NCBI RefSeq assembly: GCF_958304185.1
Contig: NZ_OY284433.1
Location: 558,001 to 622,000, forward strand
Direction: 5' to 3'
Length of the DNA stretch: 64,000 nucleotides
From: an uncultured Erythrobacter sp.
Lineage (GTDB): Bacteria; Pseudomonadota; Alphaproteobacteria; Sphingomonadales; Sphingomonadaceae
Below are positions 27,390 through 41,607 of this stretch, piece by piece. The translations under genes were made by a program, and so were the position numbers. Numbering within the stretch: the first letter of the stretch is position 1; each line of letters starts with the position of its first letter. The notes beneath the pieces are model-generated. The model was not told the origin of the DNA. It searched no databases and was given only the letters and a program-made list of their open reading frames with translations.

Positions 27390-28625
27390 CTACTCGCAAA
27401 GCCCCGCCGCGCGTTCGGCAAGGCCCTTCAGCCCCTTGCACTTTTTCTTGGCGGGCTTGGCTGGTTCTCCGCTCCCCTCGGCGGCGGTATCCGTTCCCCC
27501 CATGCTCCCGGCCATGCCCTCCATCCCCGGGAGCAGCATGGTTGACGAGCGGAACCTGACGCGGGCGATCCATTCGGGGTTCCAAGGCTTGCGGGCATCG
27601 GCCGGACGCGCCGGATAGGCAAAATCGACCTGCGGGCCATAGGCTTGGAGGTTGACCATCATCGCCTCCCCGCTCGCCTGCATCACCTCGGCAGGGATGG
27701 TACAGTCGCGCTGTTCGGGCGGCATGACCGTTCCGGCCGCGATCAGCTTGCGCACCCCGGCGGGCGAGATCCAGTCCCACAGCGGGCCGCCGAAGGCCTG
27801 GTCTTTCGATGACGCCCACCACACCATTTCGGTCGGCGTACCGCCGCGCCCCATGCCTTTCGCCCCCATCGCCCAGGCATAATAGCCGGTAGCCTTGTCG
27901 AGCCCGGTCCATGCGAGATTGCTGGCACCACCTGCGACATCGCTGGTGCGCGCTTGCAGCGGAGGCATGAAATCCTCGCCAAGGGTGAAATTGATTTCCT
28001 TGGAGTAGTTGGCGGCGATGCGGTGCGGGCCGATCAGCGATCCGTTGGCGGGGACGGACTTGTTGTCCTTGCCGTGGGGCCAAGAGGTGTAGGTCTTGCT
28101 TCCCGAGATGCCCATGGTCCAGTCTTCGGGCAGATTGACGCCGCTCGTGAACAGGCCGGGAGGCATCTCGCCAGCGGCAAGCTTGGCGAAATCGATCACC
28201 ACCGGCTGCCCCTTGGGCGCGCGCGCGCCGCAGCCCCAGTAGAGCAGCAGCCGCCCGCTCGGCCGCTCGAAACTCGGGGTCCCCTCGTATTCCGTTTTGG
28301 CCGGCGGCAGCAGCCGCAGCGAGGTGCCGAGGCCCGCGCCTTGGGGCATGAAGTGATCGGCCTGAGGCTTGGGTGCCGTGGTGCTCGCGCCATGCTGGAG
28401 CAACAGAGTGCGGACCGCTTCGGGGGGCCGGCCGCGCATCATGCCCATCATCGCCCCAAACCCGCCGCCGCTGGCCATCGCGCCCATGCCGCTCATGGTG
28501 GCGGCATCCATTGCATAGCGCACCGGAGGGCTGGCGGATGATTGCGACAGAGCGGTGGTTGAAACCAGCGTGGCGGCGCAACCGAGCCCCGCGAGCGTGA
28601 CGAAAGCCGAGACAGTCAGACGCAT
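27390..28625 (-). CDS. Secreted protein of unknown function
   Basis: 411 residues from M-R-L-T-V, with GGGGGAG 8 bases before the ATG. A signal peptide (F-V-T-L-A-G-L-G-C-A-A-T-L-V-S-T-T-A-L-S) directs it to the envelope. Next comes a Met/Gly-rich stretch (A-A-T-M-S-G-M-G-A-M-A-S-G-G-G). The body is Trp/Pro-rich, with L-L-L-Y-W-G-C-G and a W-T-G-L-D-K-A-T-G-Y-Y-A-W-A-M-G segment resembling a repeated beta-sandwich strand. The tail is Lys-rich with two Cys. I do not recognise a family. It is convergent with the nitroreductase gene, four bases apart. Confidence 0.75.
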   Translation of the reverse strand: MRLTVSAFVTLAGLGCAATLVSTTALSQSSASPPVRYAMDAATMSGMGAMASGGGFGAMMGMMRGRPPEAVRTLLLQHGASTTAPKPQADHFMPQGAGLGTSLRLLPPAKTEYEGTPSFERPSGRLLLYWGCGARAPKGQPVVIDFAKLAAGEMPPGLFTSGVNLPEDWTMGISGSKTYTSWPHGKDNKSVPANGSLIGPHRIAANYSKEINFTLGEDFMPPLQARTSDVAGGASNLAWTGLDKATGYYAWAMGAKGMGRGGTPTEMVWWASSKDQAFGGPLWDWISPAGVRKLIAAGTVMPPEQRDCTIPAEVMQASGEAMMVNLQAYGPQVDFAYPARPADARKPWNPEWIARVRFRSSTMLLPGMEGMAGSMGGTDTAAEGSGEPAKPAKKKCKGLKGLAERAAGLCE

Positions 28626-28713
28626 AGTGATTCTCCCCCCGAGACGATCGGAGGATACCACAAGATGCACAGCCTGACATAGCCGGTAGCGGGGGGCCGA
28701 CCCCCCCGCCCCT

Positions 28714-30150
28714 TTAGCGCGGCAGTTCGCTAACCCCCATCAACGCCTCGTCCACGCTGCGCGCGGCTTGGCGGCCCTCGCGGATCGCCCAGACCACAAG
28801 GCTCTGCCCGCGCCGCATATCGCCGCAGGCGAAGACACCGGGTTCGGAGGTGGCGTAGCTTTCGGTGTCAGCATCGACATTGCCGCGCGGGCTCAGCGTG
28901 ACGCCGGCCTGTTCGAGCAATCCGGCCTTCTTCGGCCCGACAAAGCCCATCGCCAGCAGGATCAGATCGGCGGGGATGGTGAATTCGCTGCCCGCCATTT
29001 CCTGCATGGACCCGCCAACCCACTCGACGCGCACGCATTCGAGGCCGGTGACTTTCTGGCCATCGCCCAGCACGCGCTTGGCCAGAACCGCCCAGTCGCG
29101 CTCCACGCCTTCCTGGTGGCTGGAGGAGGTGCGCAGCTTCATCGGCCAATCGGGCCAGGTCAGCGCCTTGTCTTCCTTCTCCGGCGGCTTGGGCATGATT
29201 TCGAGCTGGGTGACGCTGAGCGCACCCTGACGGTTCGAGGTGCCGACACAGTCGCTCCCCGTATCCCCGCCGCCGAGCACCACGACGTGCTTGCCGGTCG
29301 CCAGCAAAGACCCGCGCGGTGCGGCGCGGAGCTCGTCATCGCCCGCGACGCGCTTGTTCTGCTGGGTCAGGAATTCCATCGCCAACCGCACGCCCGACAT
29401 TTCCGCGCCGGGAATCTGCAAAGGGCGCGCATCCTCTGCGCCGCCCGCCAGCACCACCGCATCAAAGTTTTCGCGCAGGGAGGCAAAGGAGATGTCGACG
29501 CCGACTTCCTTGGAGGTTTTGAACGTCACCCCTTCCGCTTCCATCTGCTGGGCGCGGCGGTTGATGAGGTGCTTTTCCATCTTGAAGTCGGGGATGCCGT
29601 ACCGCAGCAAGCCGCCGACGCGATCCGACTTTTCGAACACCGTGACCGAGTGCCCCGCACGCGCCAATTGCTGCGCGCAGGCGAGCCCTGCCGGGCCAGA
29701 GCCGACGACCGCGACCGACTTGCCGGTCTTCTTCGCAGGCACCTGCGGGTGGATCCAGCCTTCCTTCCACCCGCGATCGACGATGGCGCATTCGATCGAC
29801 TTGATGGTGACCGGCTGGTCGATGATGTTGAGCGTGCACGCCGCCTCGCACGGAGCGGGGCAGATGCGGCCGGTGAATTCCGGGAAGTTGTTGGTGGAAT
29901 GCAGCATCGCCAACGCGCGCTTCCAGTCCGCCTCATAGACGAGGTGGTTCCAGTCGGGGATCAGGTTATTCACCGGACAGCCATTGTGGCAGTACGGAAT
30001 GCCGCAATTCATGCAGCGCGAGGCTTGGCCCGCCAGCGTGCCCTCATCCGGCTGGATGACGAATTCGCGGTAGTTCTTCAGCCGTTCCTGCGGATCGAGA
30101 TAATCCCGCTCACGGCGGTCCAGCTCGAGAAATCCGGTTTCCTTGCCCAC
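28714..30150 (-). CDS. gltD: Glutamate synthase (NADPH) small subunit
   Basis: Feeds electrons from NADPH through FAD and Fe-S clusters to the large subunit. 478 residues, GTG start with GGAG 10 bases upstream. Two N-terminal Cys groups ([13 protein letters not shown] and C-P-A-P-C-E-A-A-C) ligate [4Fe-4S] clusters. FAD motif G-S-G-P-A-G-L-A is near residue 150 and NADPH motif G-G-G-D-T-G-S-D near residue 300. It is downstream of gltB, separated by 123 bases that hold a palindromic repeat. Confidence 0.96.
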   Translation of the reverse strand: MGKETGFLELDRRERDYLDPQERLKNYREFVIQPDEGTLAGQASRCMNCGIPYCHNGCPVNNLIPDWNHLVYEADWKRALAMLHSTNNFPEFTGRICPAPCEAACTLNIIDQPVTIKSIECAIVDRGWKEGWIHPQVPAKKTGKSVAVVGSGPAGLACAQQLARAGHSVTVFEKSDRVGGLLRYGIPDFKMEKHLINRRAQQMEAEGVTFKTSKEVGVDISFASLRENFDAVVLAGGAEDARPLQIPGAEMSGVRLAMEFLTQQNKRVAGDDELRAAPRGSLLATGKHVVVLGGGDTGSDCVGTSNRQGALSVTQLEIMPKPPEKEDKALTWPDWPMKLRTSSSHQEGVERDWAVLAKRVLGDGQKVTGLECVRVEWVGGSMQEMAGSEFTIPADLILLAMGFVGPKKAGLLEQAGVTLSPRGNVDADTESYATSEPGVFACGDMRRGQSLVVWAIREGRQAARSVDEALMGVSELPR

Positions 30151-30177
30151 GAGGTCAAATCTCCGATTTGGCCGAAG

Positions 30178-30262
30178 CCCCCGCGAAGGCGGGGGTCCAG
30201 CTGACTTTGGGGTTGTGCGCTGCCGTGGTGGCAGCTGGGTCCCCGCCTTCGCGGGGATGACG
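30178..30262. repeat. Palindromic repeat, CCCCCGCGAAGGCGGGG type, between gltB and gltD
   Basis: The left hairpin CCCCCGCGAAGGCGGGGG pairs within itself and with the right arm CCCCGCCTTCGCGGGGATGACG. The centre is rich in CAGCTG and GCCGTGGTGGC. It has the general two-arm build of families A and B but a different sequence. Confidence 0.8.
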
Positions 30263-30273
30263 AAATTGGAAAC

Positions 30274-34914
<4,641 letters not shown>

Positions 34915-35190
34915 GGCAAAAGTCCGATCTGTCAGATGCCGACAGGCGCGAACTCTGCGGCAGACAAGCTCACGCAGGGAACACGCCTCTTGGCAGGTCT
35001 ATCGGGCGCGCCCAGCCCTTCTCAGGGTTGCTCTTGCCCGTTTTCGGCCCCCTCATGCCGACAGGATGCGGGTTTGGCAATGGGGTTGCGCGAAGTAATA
35101 TTTCTCGCAGACCTATTCAAACTATCGTTAGATTGCGCATGATGCACGCCCAGCCGGGTTAGGTTGCAGCTTTTGCGCCAGTATCCCGGC

Positions 35191-36159
35191 TCAGCCCACC
35201 CCGCCCCCGGCTTTGCGCGGCGTCTGAAGCTGGGCCAAAGCCGCTCGCAGCGGTTCCTTGGCCGCATCGCCAGTGCTTTCCCCGCTCAGTGCAGCGAGCG
35301 CCTTGAGCGCCTCGGCGAGCGCGGCTTCGCGTGCGGCGAGATCGGCGGCGGTCAGCGCGCGGGTCGGCGGGCTGGTGCGGTGTTCGTGGAGCGCACCGGC
35401 AAAGCGTTCGACCATTTCGGCCATGCTCAACTCGCTGGTCGGCTGCGCGCGCAGACGGGCCAGCGCAGCGGTGCCGGGATCGGGCAGCGGCGCGGTCTGG
35501 CGCAGGGCGGTAACGGGGATGTCGGTCACGGGTTCGTCGGCAACCGGCTCGGCCACCGGTTCGGCGACTGGCAGGGGCTCGGGTGCGGGCTCAGGCGCGT
35601 GTTGGGCAACGGGCTCCGCCACATCTTCCACCCACACCGCATTGCGACCGGGCAGTTCGGCAAATTCGGCAAGTTCGAGCTCACGCGGCACGATGAGCGG
35701 ATCAGCCTCGAAGTCCGCCTCCTCCGCATCGCGCCAGGCGGGCGTCGCGAAGGGCGTGGCCTCGATCGGATCATCAAGGCTGTTGCTGCCGAGATCGCGT
35801 ACTGGATCAAGGGGTCGGACCGAGCGCTTAGCTACGGATGGCTCAACCGCGCCGCGCCGCGCCCGATGGCTTGCGACAGCGGCAATCGCGAACAATCCGC
35901 CGCCCAGCAATAGTGCCGCAATGGCAGCTGCAATCGGCTGAACCGGCAGGCCCGATGCGCCAATCATCGTCCCGCGCAGTGCCTGTTCGATCAGCGCGGC
36001 AGGCAGGACCATAATGGTCAAACCGGCCAGCATCGTGCCCCACAATCCGAGGATGGGCGCGAAAGCGCGGTGCGCCACAAGCGATCCCGCTGTGCGTCCG
36101 CTCGACTTGCGCGGCCCGCGCTCTTTCGATCGATCCTGCTGCCCGAACTTCATTGTCAT
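35191..36159 (-). CDS. Membrane protein of unknown function next to the exosortase-A glycosyltransferase
   Basis: 322 residues. A basic N-terminus (about 30 residues) is followed by two hydrophobic helices (about 34-56 and 75-96). Then comes a long acidic, Pro/Glu/Val-rich stretch with repeated P-V-A-E-P-V-A units, and a C-terminal Ala/Leu-rich helical part (about 270-305) ending R-K-A-G-G-G-V-G. One base separates its ATG from the stop of the upstream glycosyltransferase gene, so they are co-transcribed. A second ATG two codons on is possible. I know no named family. Confidence 0.75.
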   Translation of the reverse strand: MTMKFGQQDRSKERGPRKSSGRTAGSLVAHRAFAPILGLWGTMLAGLTIMVLPAALIEQALRGTMIGASGLPVQPIAAAIAALLLGGGLFAIAAVASHRARRGAVEPSVAKRSVRPLDPVRDLGSNSLDDPIEATPFATPAWRDAEEADFEADPLIVPRELELAEFAELPGRNAVWVEDVAEPVAQHAPEPAPEPLPVAEPVAEPVADEPVTDIPVTALRQTAPLPDPGTAALARLRAQPTSELSMAEMVERFAGALHEHRTSPPTRALTAADLAAREAALAEALKALAALSGESTGDAAKEPLRAALAQLQTPRKAGGGVG

Positions 36160-36160
36160 G

Positions 36161-37420
36161 TCATCCTGCCACGGCGGCCATGCGCCCCGCAGCGCCGCTC
36201 TGGGTCTGGCCTAGCAACAGATGGTAAACGGAGAGATAATCTCGGGCATTGGCCGCCCAGTCATGGCGGGTGCGCACATGAGTAACGGCGCGGTCCTTCA
36301 TCGCCTCCCAGCCTTCGCGCGCATCGAGCAACCGGGCGAGCGCGGCGGCGCAGGCGGCTGGATCATCGGGCGCAAACAAAGTCCCGGTCTCGCCATCGGT
36401 GATCAGCTCGCGGTGCCCACCCACGCTGGACGCGGCGACCAGTCGGCGCTGCGCCATCGCTTCCAGCGGCTTCAAAGGCGTGACCAGATCGGTCAGGCGC
36501 TGGGCCTTGCGCGGATAGGCGAGCACGTCGACCAGCGAATAGTAGCGCTCGACCGCAGCGTGCGGCACGCGCCCGGTGAAGATCACCGCCTCGGGTTCGG
36601 GCAACTTCGCCGCCGCCGCGCGCCAGCTTTCGTCCATCGGCCCCGCGCCCACCAGCAGCAGCCGCGAATCGGGGTGCGAGCGGCGCAGCAGCGGCATGGC
36701 GGCGATCAGATCATCGACGCCCTCATAGGCATAGAAGCTACCGATATAGCCGATCACCGGCGCGCCATCGGCAATACCGAGCTCGGCCGCCAGCGCGCCA
36801 TCACGCGGAGGCGGGTCGCCGAACAGGTCAAGATCGACCCCATTGCGCATCACGTGAATCCGGCTGTCGGGAATGCCCCGCTCGGCCAGATCTTGGCGCA
36901 GCCCCTCGCAGATCGTGAACAGCGCGTCCGCCGCCTTGGCGACTTGGGTTTCGAGTGCGCGGGTCAGGCGATATTTGATGCTGCCTTCGGTGCCGGTGAG
37001 ATTGCCGACGGCGGCATCCTCCCAAAAGGCGCGGATTTCATAGACGAAGGGAATGCCGAGCGCACGCGCCGCCCGCTGCGCCGCCGCGCCGCACAGGGCG
37101 GGCGAATGGGCGTGGATGATGTCGGGCCGCCATTCATCGGCAAGCGCGATTATGGCAGTCGTCAGCGCTTCGATCTCGCCCATCTCGCGCAACGGCGGGG
37201 GCCCAGACGGAGTGCCGGGGGTGCGGTGGAACGTCAGGCCATCCGCTACCTCGGGCGATCCATTCAGCACGGCCTCTAAGTTATGACGCTGCCCGGTGAT
37301 GCCGCGCACCTCCAGCCCCAGCACCTCCTGCGCCTTCAGGATCGCGCGGGTACGGAAGGTGTAGCCGCTGTGGAGCGGAAGCGAATGATCGAGCACATGC
37401 AGAACGCGGGTCATGCGCAT
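36161..37420 (-). CDS. Exosortase-A-associated glycosyltransferase (GT4-like)
   Basis: 419 residues of GT-B fold. It opens V-L-H-V-L-D-H-S-L-P-L-H-S-G-Y-T-F-R, the characteristic start of the PEP-CTERM/exosortase-A glycosyltransferase family. H-A-H-S-P-A-L lies in the N-terminal domain; G-Y-I-G-S-F and the nucleotide-sugar motif P-L-K-P-L-E-A-M-A lie in the C-terminal half. It should add a sugar to a lipid-linked exopolysaccharide at the inner membrane. It is divergent from the small-protein/ligase pair at 37506. ATGs at 37420 and 37414 are both possible starts. Confidence 0.9.
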   Translation of the reverse strand: MRMTRVLHVLDHSLPLHSGYTFRTRAILKAQEVLGLEVRGITGQRHNLEAVLNGSPEVADGLTFHRTPGTPSGPPPLREMGEIEALTTAIIALADEWRPDIIHAHSPALCGAAAQRAARALGIPFVYEIRAFWEDAAVGNLTGTEGSIKYRLTRALETQVAKAADALFTICEGLRQDLAERGIPDSRIHVMRNGVDLDLFGDPPPRDGALAAELGIADGAPVIGYIGSFYAYEGVDDLIAAMPLLRRSHPDSRLLLVGAGPMDESWRAAAAKLPEPEAVIFTGRVPHAAVERYYSLVDVLAYPRKAQRLTDLVTPLKPLEAMAQRRLVAASSVGGHRELITDGETGTLFAPDDPAACAAALARLLDAREGWEAMKDRAVTHVRTRHDWAANARDYLSVYHLLLGQTQSGAAGRMAAVAG

Positions 37421-37505
37421 CCATCTATCGCAGGCGTGCTTAACGCCGCGTCAACTGGAGGCGCGTAAAGCAGCACAAGCCCCGCCGTCTGGACCCGCCC
37501 GACCT

Positions 37506-37730
37506 ATGATCGACTATTTCGCGCTTGCTCTTGGACATGGCCTGCTGGCCATCGCCTTGCTGCGCCTGATGCTGCGCGAGGGGCTGGACGCTGACCCGCT
37601 GATCGGCGCGCTCAAGGCCGAGACCGAAGGTAACCGCAAGGCGACCAGCGTTGCGGGCCGCAACGCCGCGCGGCGCGCAAAGATCAACGAACACGACGAA
37701 GCTGAGGGTGACCCACCCGCCGATGCTTGA
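37506..37730 (+). CDS. Small membrane-anchored protein upstream of the O-glycosylation ligase
   Basis: 74 residues from M-I-D-Y-F-A-L-A-L-G-H-G-L. One N-terminal hydrophobic helix (about 5-22) is followed by a charged, soluble tail with R-N-A-A-R-R-A-K and an acidic end. The frame is open upstream to 37413, but M-I-D-Y-F gives a sensible membrane start. It overlaps the ligase gene by eight bases, which supports real translation. No family recognised; context suggests a part in exopolysaccharide assembly. Confidence 0.6.
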   Translation: MIDYFALALGHGLLAIALLRLMLREGLDADPLIGALKAETEGNRKATSVAGRNAARRAKINEHDEAEGDPPADA

Positions 37731-39105
37731 CCTCGTCTTCCTCGCCTTCATCGGATACGTGCTGGTGCTCGGTCTCCGGCGCCCGTTCCTGTGGGTGCTG
37801 CTCTATGTCTATATCGACATCCTCGCCCCGCAGCGGATCGGCTATTCCGCGATTGCCAGCCTGCCGGTCTCGCTGATCGCATTTGCTGCAGCCTTCGGCG
37901 GCTGGGTCGCGCTCGACCGCAAGGAGGGCGCGCGCTTTACCCTCAGGCAGGGGTTGATGGCGCTGCTGCTGGTCTATTGCTTCTGGACGACGGGCCATGC
38001 CGATTTCCCGATCGAAGCCGCGACCAAGTGGGACTGGGTGTGGAAGGCGCTGCTGTTTGCGATCTTCCTCCCCCTTACCCTCACCACCCGTGCGAGGATC
38101 GAAGGGCTGGCGCTGGTGCTACTGCTTTCGGTCGCGACGATCGTGATCGGCACGGGGATGAAGACCATCCTGGGCGGCGGGGGCTATCAGAACCTCAAGT
38201 TCTTCGTGAACGACAATAGCGGCATCTATGAAAGCTCGACGCTGGCGACGGTCGCGATCGGGCTGATCCCGATGCTGTGGTGGTTCGTCAAGCATGGCAC
38301 GATCTTCCGCCCGCATTGGCTGGTGACGGGTTTCGCTGTGGCGCTGACCTTCGCCGCCCTGCTCGTCCCCATCGGCACCGAAGCGCGCACCGGCCTGCTG
38401 TGCATCGCCGCGCTGGGCGGGTTGATGCTGCGCTATACCAAGCAGCGCTTCCTGTTCATCGCAGGCGCTGGCGTGCTGGGGCTCACCGCCCTGCCCTTCC
38501 TCCCGCAATCCTATTACGAGCGTATGGCGACCCTTGCGCAACCGAGCGGCGATGAAAGCGCTTCGACGCGGATTGCGGTGTGGGAATGGACCATCGATTA
38601 CGTCGCGCAGAAACCGTTGGGCGGCGGGTTCGATGCCTTTCGCGGCAACAAGTTCAACTACGTGATGCCGGTCAAGCAAACCGACAGGAACACCACCACG
38701 GTCACCTATCAGCCGGTCGAGGACAAGGGCCGCGCCTATCACTCCTCGTTCTTCGAGATGCTGGGCGAACAGGGCTGGCCGGGCCTGATCATCTGGCTTT
38801 CGCTCCACCTGATCGGGCTGTGGCAGATGGAGCGCATCCAGCGCCGCTGGAAGAATGCCGAGGCCGAGGCCGAACGCTGGATTTCGCCGCTTGCCGCCGC
38901 CTTGCAGATGGGGGCGCTGATCTATCTCGTCGGCGCGACCTTCCAGGGGATCGCCTATCAGCCGGTGATGCTGATGCTGGTCGGCCTCCAGATCGGGCTC
39001 AACACCTATTGCGCACGGATCGATTCGGCGCGCGGGCTGCTGGAGCGCAGCGCGTTGCGCAAGCAGGCCATCGCAAGCAAGATGGGCGGTGCCGTAGCGG
39101 CATAG
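37723..39105 (+). CDS. Putative O-glycosylation ligase, exosortase-A-associated (Wzy/WaaL-like)
   Basis: 460 residues with about ten membrane helices. M-L-D-L-V-F-L-A-F followed by L-R-R-P-F-L-W-V-L-L-Y-V-Y-I-D-I-L-A-P-Q matches the start of this family. The large periplasmic loop typical of O-antigen ligases carries G-G-G-F-D-A-F and R-A-Y-H-S-S-F-F-E-M-L-G-E-Q-G-W-P-G, the latter with the conserved His. It would polymerise or transfer a lipid-linked glycan. The start is ATG at 37723; a GTG at 37708 is also in frame. Confidence 0.87.
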   Translation: MLDLVFLAFIGYVLVLGLRRPFLWVLLYVYIDILAPQRIGYSAIASLPVSLIAFAAAFGGWVALDRKEGARFTLRQGLMALLLVYCFWTTGHADFPIEAATKWDWVWKALLFAIFLPLTLTTRARIEGLALVLLLSVATIVIGTGMKTILGGGGYQNLKFFVNDNSGIYESSTLATVAIGLIPMLWWFVKHGTIFRPHWLVTGFAVALTFAALLVPIGTEARTGLLCIAALGGLMLRYTKQRFLFIAGAGVLGLTALPFLPQSYYERMATLAQPSGDESASTRIAVWEWTIDYVAQKPLGGGFDAFRGNKFNYVMPVKQTDRNTTTVTYQPVEDKGRAYHSSFFEMLGEQGWPGLIIWLSLHLIGLWQMERIQRRWKNAEAEAERWISPLAAALQMGALIYLVGATFQGIAYQPVMLMLVGLQIGLNTYCARIDSARGLLERSALRKQAIASKMGGAVAA

Positions 39106-39206
39106 ATCAGAGCGTTGCGCTCCACCTTGTGTTGCGCCATGAAGCCGCCCACGGACAAGCACGGCGGGCACGGGATCTCGCCGGCACAATGTGAGGAGGA
39201 GCTCCC

Positions 39207-39656
39207 ATGAACCCGCAGGAATTGGCCGCCAAGGTCGGCGAAGTTATCGGCACCAGCGAATGGGCCGAAATGAGCCAGGAACGCATCAACCAGTTCGCCG
39301 AGGCGACCGGTGATCACCAGTTCATCCACGTCAACGAAGAGATGGCCAAGATGACGCCGTTCGGCGGGACCATCGCGCACGGCTTCCTGACCTTGTCGAT
39401 GATCCCCTATCTCGGCGCCCAGGGCGGTGCCCCGCGCATCGACGGGGTGAAGATGGGCGTAAACTACGGCGGCAACAAGACGCGCTTCATCGCCCCCGTC
39501 CGCGCGGGCAAGCGCATCCGCGGCGTCTGGAAGCTCACCGAAATGGTAGAAAAGCGCCCCGGCCAGTGGCAGCAGACCTGCGAGATCACCATCGAGATCG
39601 AAGGCGAGGAAAAGCCCGCCCTGATCTGCGAGTGGATCACGCAATACTTCGTGTGA
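39207..39656 (+). CDS. MaoC-family dehydratase (hotdog fold)
   Basis: 149 residues. The hotdog motif G-D-H-Q-F-I-H-V-N places the catalytic Asp and His typical of (R)-specific enoyl-CoA hydratases; G-G-T-I-A-H-G-F-L-T-L-S follows. It is probably cytoplasmic and acts on an enoyl-CoA. GAGGAGGAG lies just upstream of the ATG. It precedes a thiolase by 126 bases that hold a family-B repeat, so the two may form a fatty-acyl-CoA unit. Confidence 0.9.
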   Translation: MNPQELAAKVGEVIGTSEWAEMSQERINQFAEATGDHQFIHVNEEMAKMTPFGGTIAHGFLTLSMIPYLGAQGGAPRIDGVKMGVNYGGNKTRFIAPVRAGKRIRGVWKLTEMVEKRPGQWQQTCEITIEIEGEEKPALICEWITQYFV

Positions 39657-39669
39657 TTTTGCTGCTTAT

Positions 39670-39750
39670 CGTCACCCCAGCGAAAGCTGGGGCCTAGGGC
39701 CGCGAGCGCCCAAGTTGCCGCTTGAGGTCCCAGCTTTCGCTGGGATGACG
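39670..39750. repeat. Palindromic repeat family B, copy 3
   Basis: Arms as in 17526-17622 but with swapped pairing partners: here the left arm has CACCCCAGCGAAAGCTGGGG and the right arm CCCAGCTTTCGCTGGGATGA, so it is in the opposite orientation. It lies between the MaoC and thiolase genes. Confidence 0.85.
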
Positions 39751-39782
39751 TGGCTTGAAAATAACCAAAGGATACCCCCAAC

Positions 39783-40964
39783 ATGGCACGTGACGCCGTC
39801 ATCGTCTCCACCGCCCGCACGCCGATTGGCCGTGCTTACAAGGGCGCTTTCAACGCCACCCCCGGCGCCACGCTTGGCGCGCTCAGCCTTGCTCCCGCGA
39901 TTGAACGCGCCGGGATCGAAGCGGGCGCGATCGACGATGTGGTATGGGGCGCGGTCCTCACGCAGGGCACGCAGGCCGGCAACATCGCCCGCCAGGTCGC
40001 GCTGCGCGCCGGTTGCCCGGTGGGCGTGTCGGGCCAGACCATCGACCGCCAGTGCTCGTCCGGCCTGATGGCGATTTCGACCGCCGCCAAGCAGATCATC
40101 GTCGACAACATGGATATCGTCGTCGGCGGCGGGCAGGACTCGATCTCGATGGTGCAGACCCCGGAAATGCGCGTGGCGATGGATAAGTCGCTGCTCGCCA
40201 TGCACGGCAATGTCTATATGCCGATGCTGCAAACCGCAGAGACGGTGGCCAAGCGTTACAACATCAGCCGCGATGCACAGGACGAATACGCCTACCAGTC
40301 GCAGATGCGCACCGCTGCCGCGCAGGCCGCTGGCAAGTTCGATGACGAGATCGTCCCCGTCACCACCACCATGAACGTGATGGACAAGGAGACGAAGGAA
40401 GTCAGCCAGCGCGAATTCACGCTGACCAAGGACGAAGGCAACCGCCCTGAAACCACGCTGGAAGGCCTGCAAAGTCTTCAGCCGGTAATGGGCCCGGGCA
40501 TGAACATCACCGCCGGCAACGCTTCGCAGCTGTCGGACGGCTCGTCCGCCGCTGTGCTGATGGAAGCCAAGCTCGCCGAACAGAAGGGCCTTCAGCCGCT
40601 CGGCCGCTATGTCGGCATGGCGGTTGCGGGCACCGAGCCTGACGAGATGGGCATCGGCCCGGTTTTCGCGATCCCCAAGCTGCTGAAGCAGACCGGCCTC
40701 AAGATGGACGACATCGGGTTGTGGGAGCTGAACGAGGCTTTCGCGGTGCAGGTGCTCTATTGCCGCGACACGCTCGGCATCGATAACGACATCCTCAATG
40801 TCAACGGCGGCTCGATCTCGATCGGCCACCCCTACGGCATGACCGGCGCCCGCTGCACCGGCCACGCGCTGATCGAAGGCAAGCGTCGCGGCGCGAAGTA
40901 TGTCGTTGTCACCATGTGCGTTGGTGGCGGCATGGGGGCGGCTGGTCTCTTCGAGGTGTTCTGA
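39783..40964 (+). CDS. Acetyl-CoA C-acyltransferase (thiolase)
   Basis: 393 residues. The acyl-accepting Cys91 is in [27 protein letters not shown] and the C-terminal catalytic Cys in C-V-G-G-G-M-G complete the active site. It could degrade 3-ketoacyl-CoA or make acetoacetyl-CoA; sequence alone does not settle the direction. AAAGGA precedes the ATG by 10 bases. Confidence 0.94.
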   Translation: MARDAVIVSTARTPIGRAYKGAFNATPGATLGALSLAPAIERAGIEAGAIDDVVWGAVLTQGTQAGNIARQVALRAGCPVGVSGQTIDRQCSSGLMAISTAAKQIIVDNMDIVVGGGQDSISMVQTPEMRVAMDKSLLAMHGNVYMPMLQTAETVAKRYNISRDAQDEYAYQSQMRTAAAQAAGKFDDEIVPVTTTMNVMDKETKEVSQREFTLTKDEGNRPETTLEGLQSLQPVMGPGMNITAGNASQLSDGSSAAVLMEAKLAEQKGLQPLGRYVGMAVAGTEPDEMGIGPVFAIPKLLKQTGLKMDDIGLWELNEAFAVQVLYCRDTLGIDNDILNVNGGSISIGHPYGMTGARCTGHALIEGKRRGAKYVVVTMCVGGGMGAAGLFEVF

Positions 40965-41023
40965 TCCGGAACAATTCTCCGCGTCGGCACTAGGGCTCCC
41001 TGCAAAATAGCAAGGAGAGTACC

Positions 41024-41542
41024 ATGGCGACCGACGCGGAGATGCGGACCAAATTCTGGAAAGCCCTGAAAAGCGACAGGACAATGTTCCTCGGCATGGC
41101 TGAGGGCGAAGATGGCCACGCCCGGCCGATGACGGCCCAGCTCGAAGACGAGCTTTACAACGACGGTGAATATCGCGGCCCGGTGTGGTTCTTCACCTCG
41201 ACCGACAACGCACTGTATCAGATGATCCAGCAGGCCGAACTGGCGAACACCAACCCCCGCGCGATGGCGCACTTCGCTTCGAAGGGCCACGATCTGTGGA
41301 CGAGCGTTCAGGGCACACTGACCACCACCCGCGACCGCGCAACCATCGACCGGCTGTGGAACCGCTTCGTCGCGGCGTGGTATGATGGCAAAGACGACCC
41401 CAAGATCGCGCTGATCCGGCTCGACGCCGACAAGGCCGAAATCTGGATTGACGCGTCATCCTTGGTGGCGGGGATCAAGATGCTGATCGGGATCGATCCG
41501 AAGCAGGATTACGAGGGCAAGGTTGCCGAGGTGCGGCTGTAA
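41024..41542 (+). CDS. Pyridoxamine 5'-phosphate oxidase-like general stress protein
   Basis: 172 residues of the split-barrel flavin-binding fold, of the general-stress-protein-26 group. T-M-F-L-G-M-A-E, G-P-V-W-F-F-T-S-T-D-N and the C-terminal I-A-L-I-R-L-D-A-D-K-A-E-I-W mark the fold. FMN, F420 or haem binding cannot be told apart here. CAAGGAG precedes the ATG. It is not the true PdxH. Confidence 0.85.
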   Translation: MATDAEMRTKFWKALKSDRTMFLGMAEGEDGHARPMTAQLEDELYNDGEYRGPVWFFTSTDNALYQMIQQAELANTNPRAMAHFASKGHDLWTSVQGTLTTTRDRATIDRLWNRFVAAWYDGKDDPKIALIRLDADKAEIWIDASSLVAGIKMLIGIDPKQDYEGKVAEVRL

Positions 41543-41607
41543 GCGCCCAATTTCAGGCAATCACCGCAGCAAAACAAGATCCGGGAGTTGGTGGATCGAA
41601 CTCTTGG

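Noticed and set aside
27382-28680. 432-codon frame overlapping the secreted protein in another frame
   Set aside because: Low-complexity His/Arg/Gly/Ala content without signal peptide or motif; the 27390-28625 frame has both a ribosome-binding site and a signal peptide.
28768-30204. 478-codon open frame antisense to gltD
   Set aside because: Mirror frame; runs through the Fe-S and FAD motifs of gltD and into a repeat.
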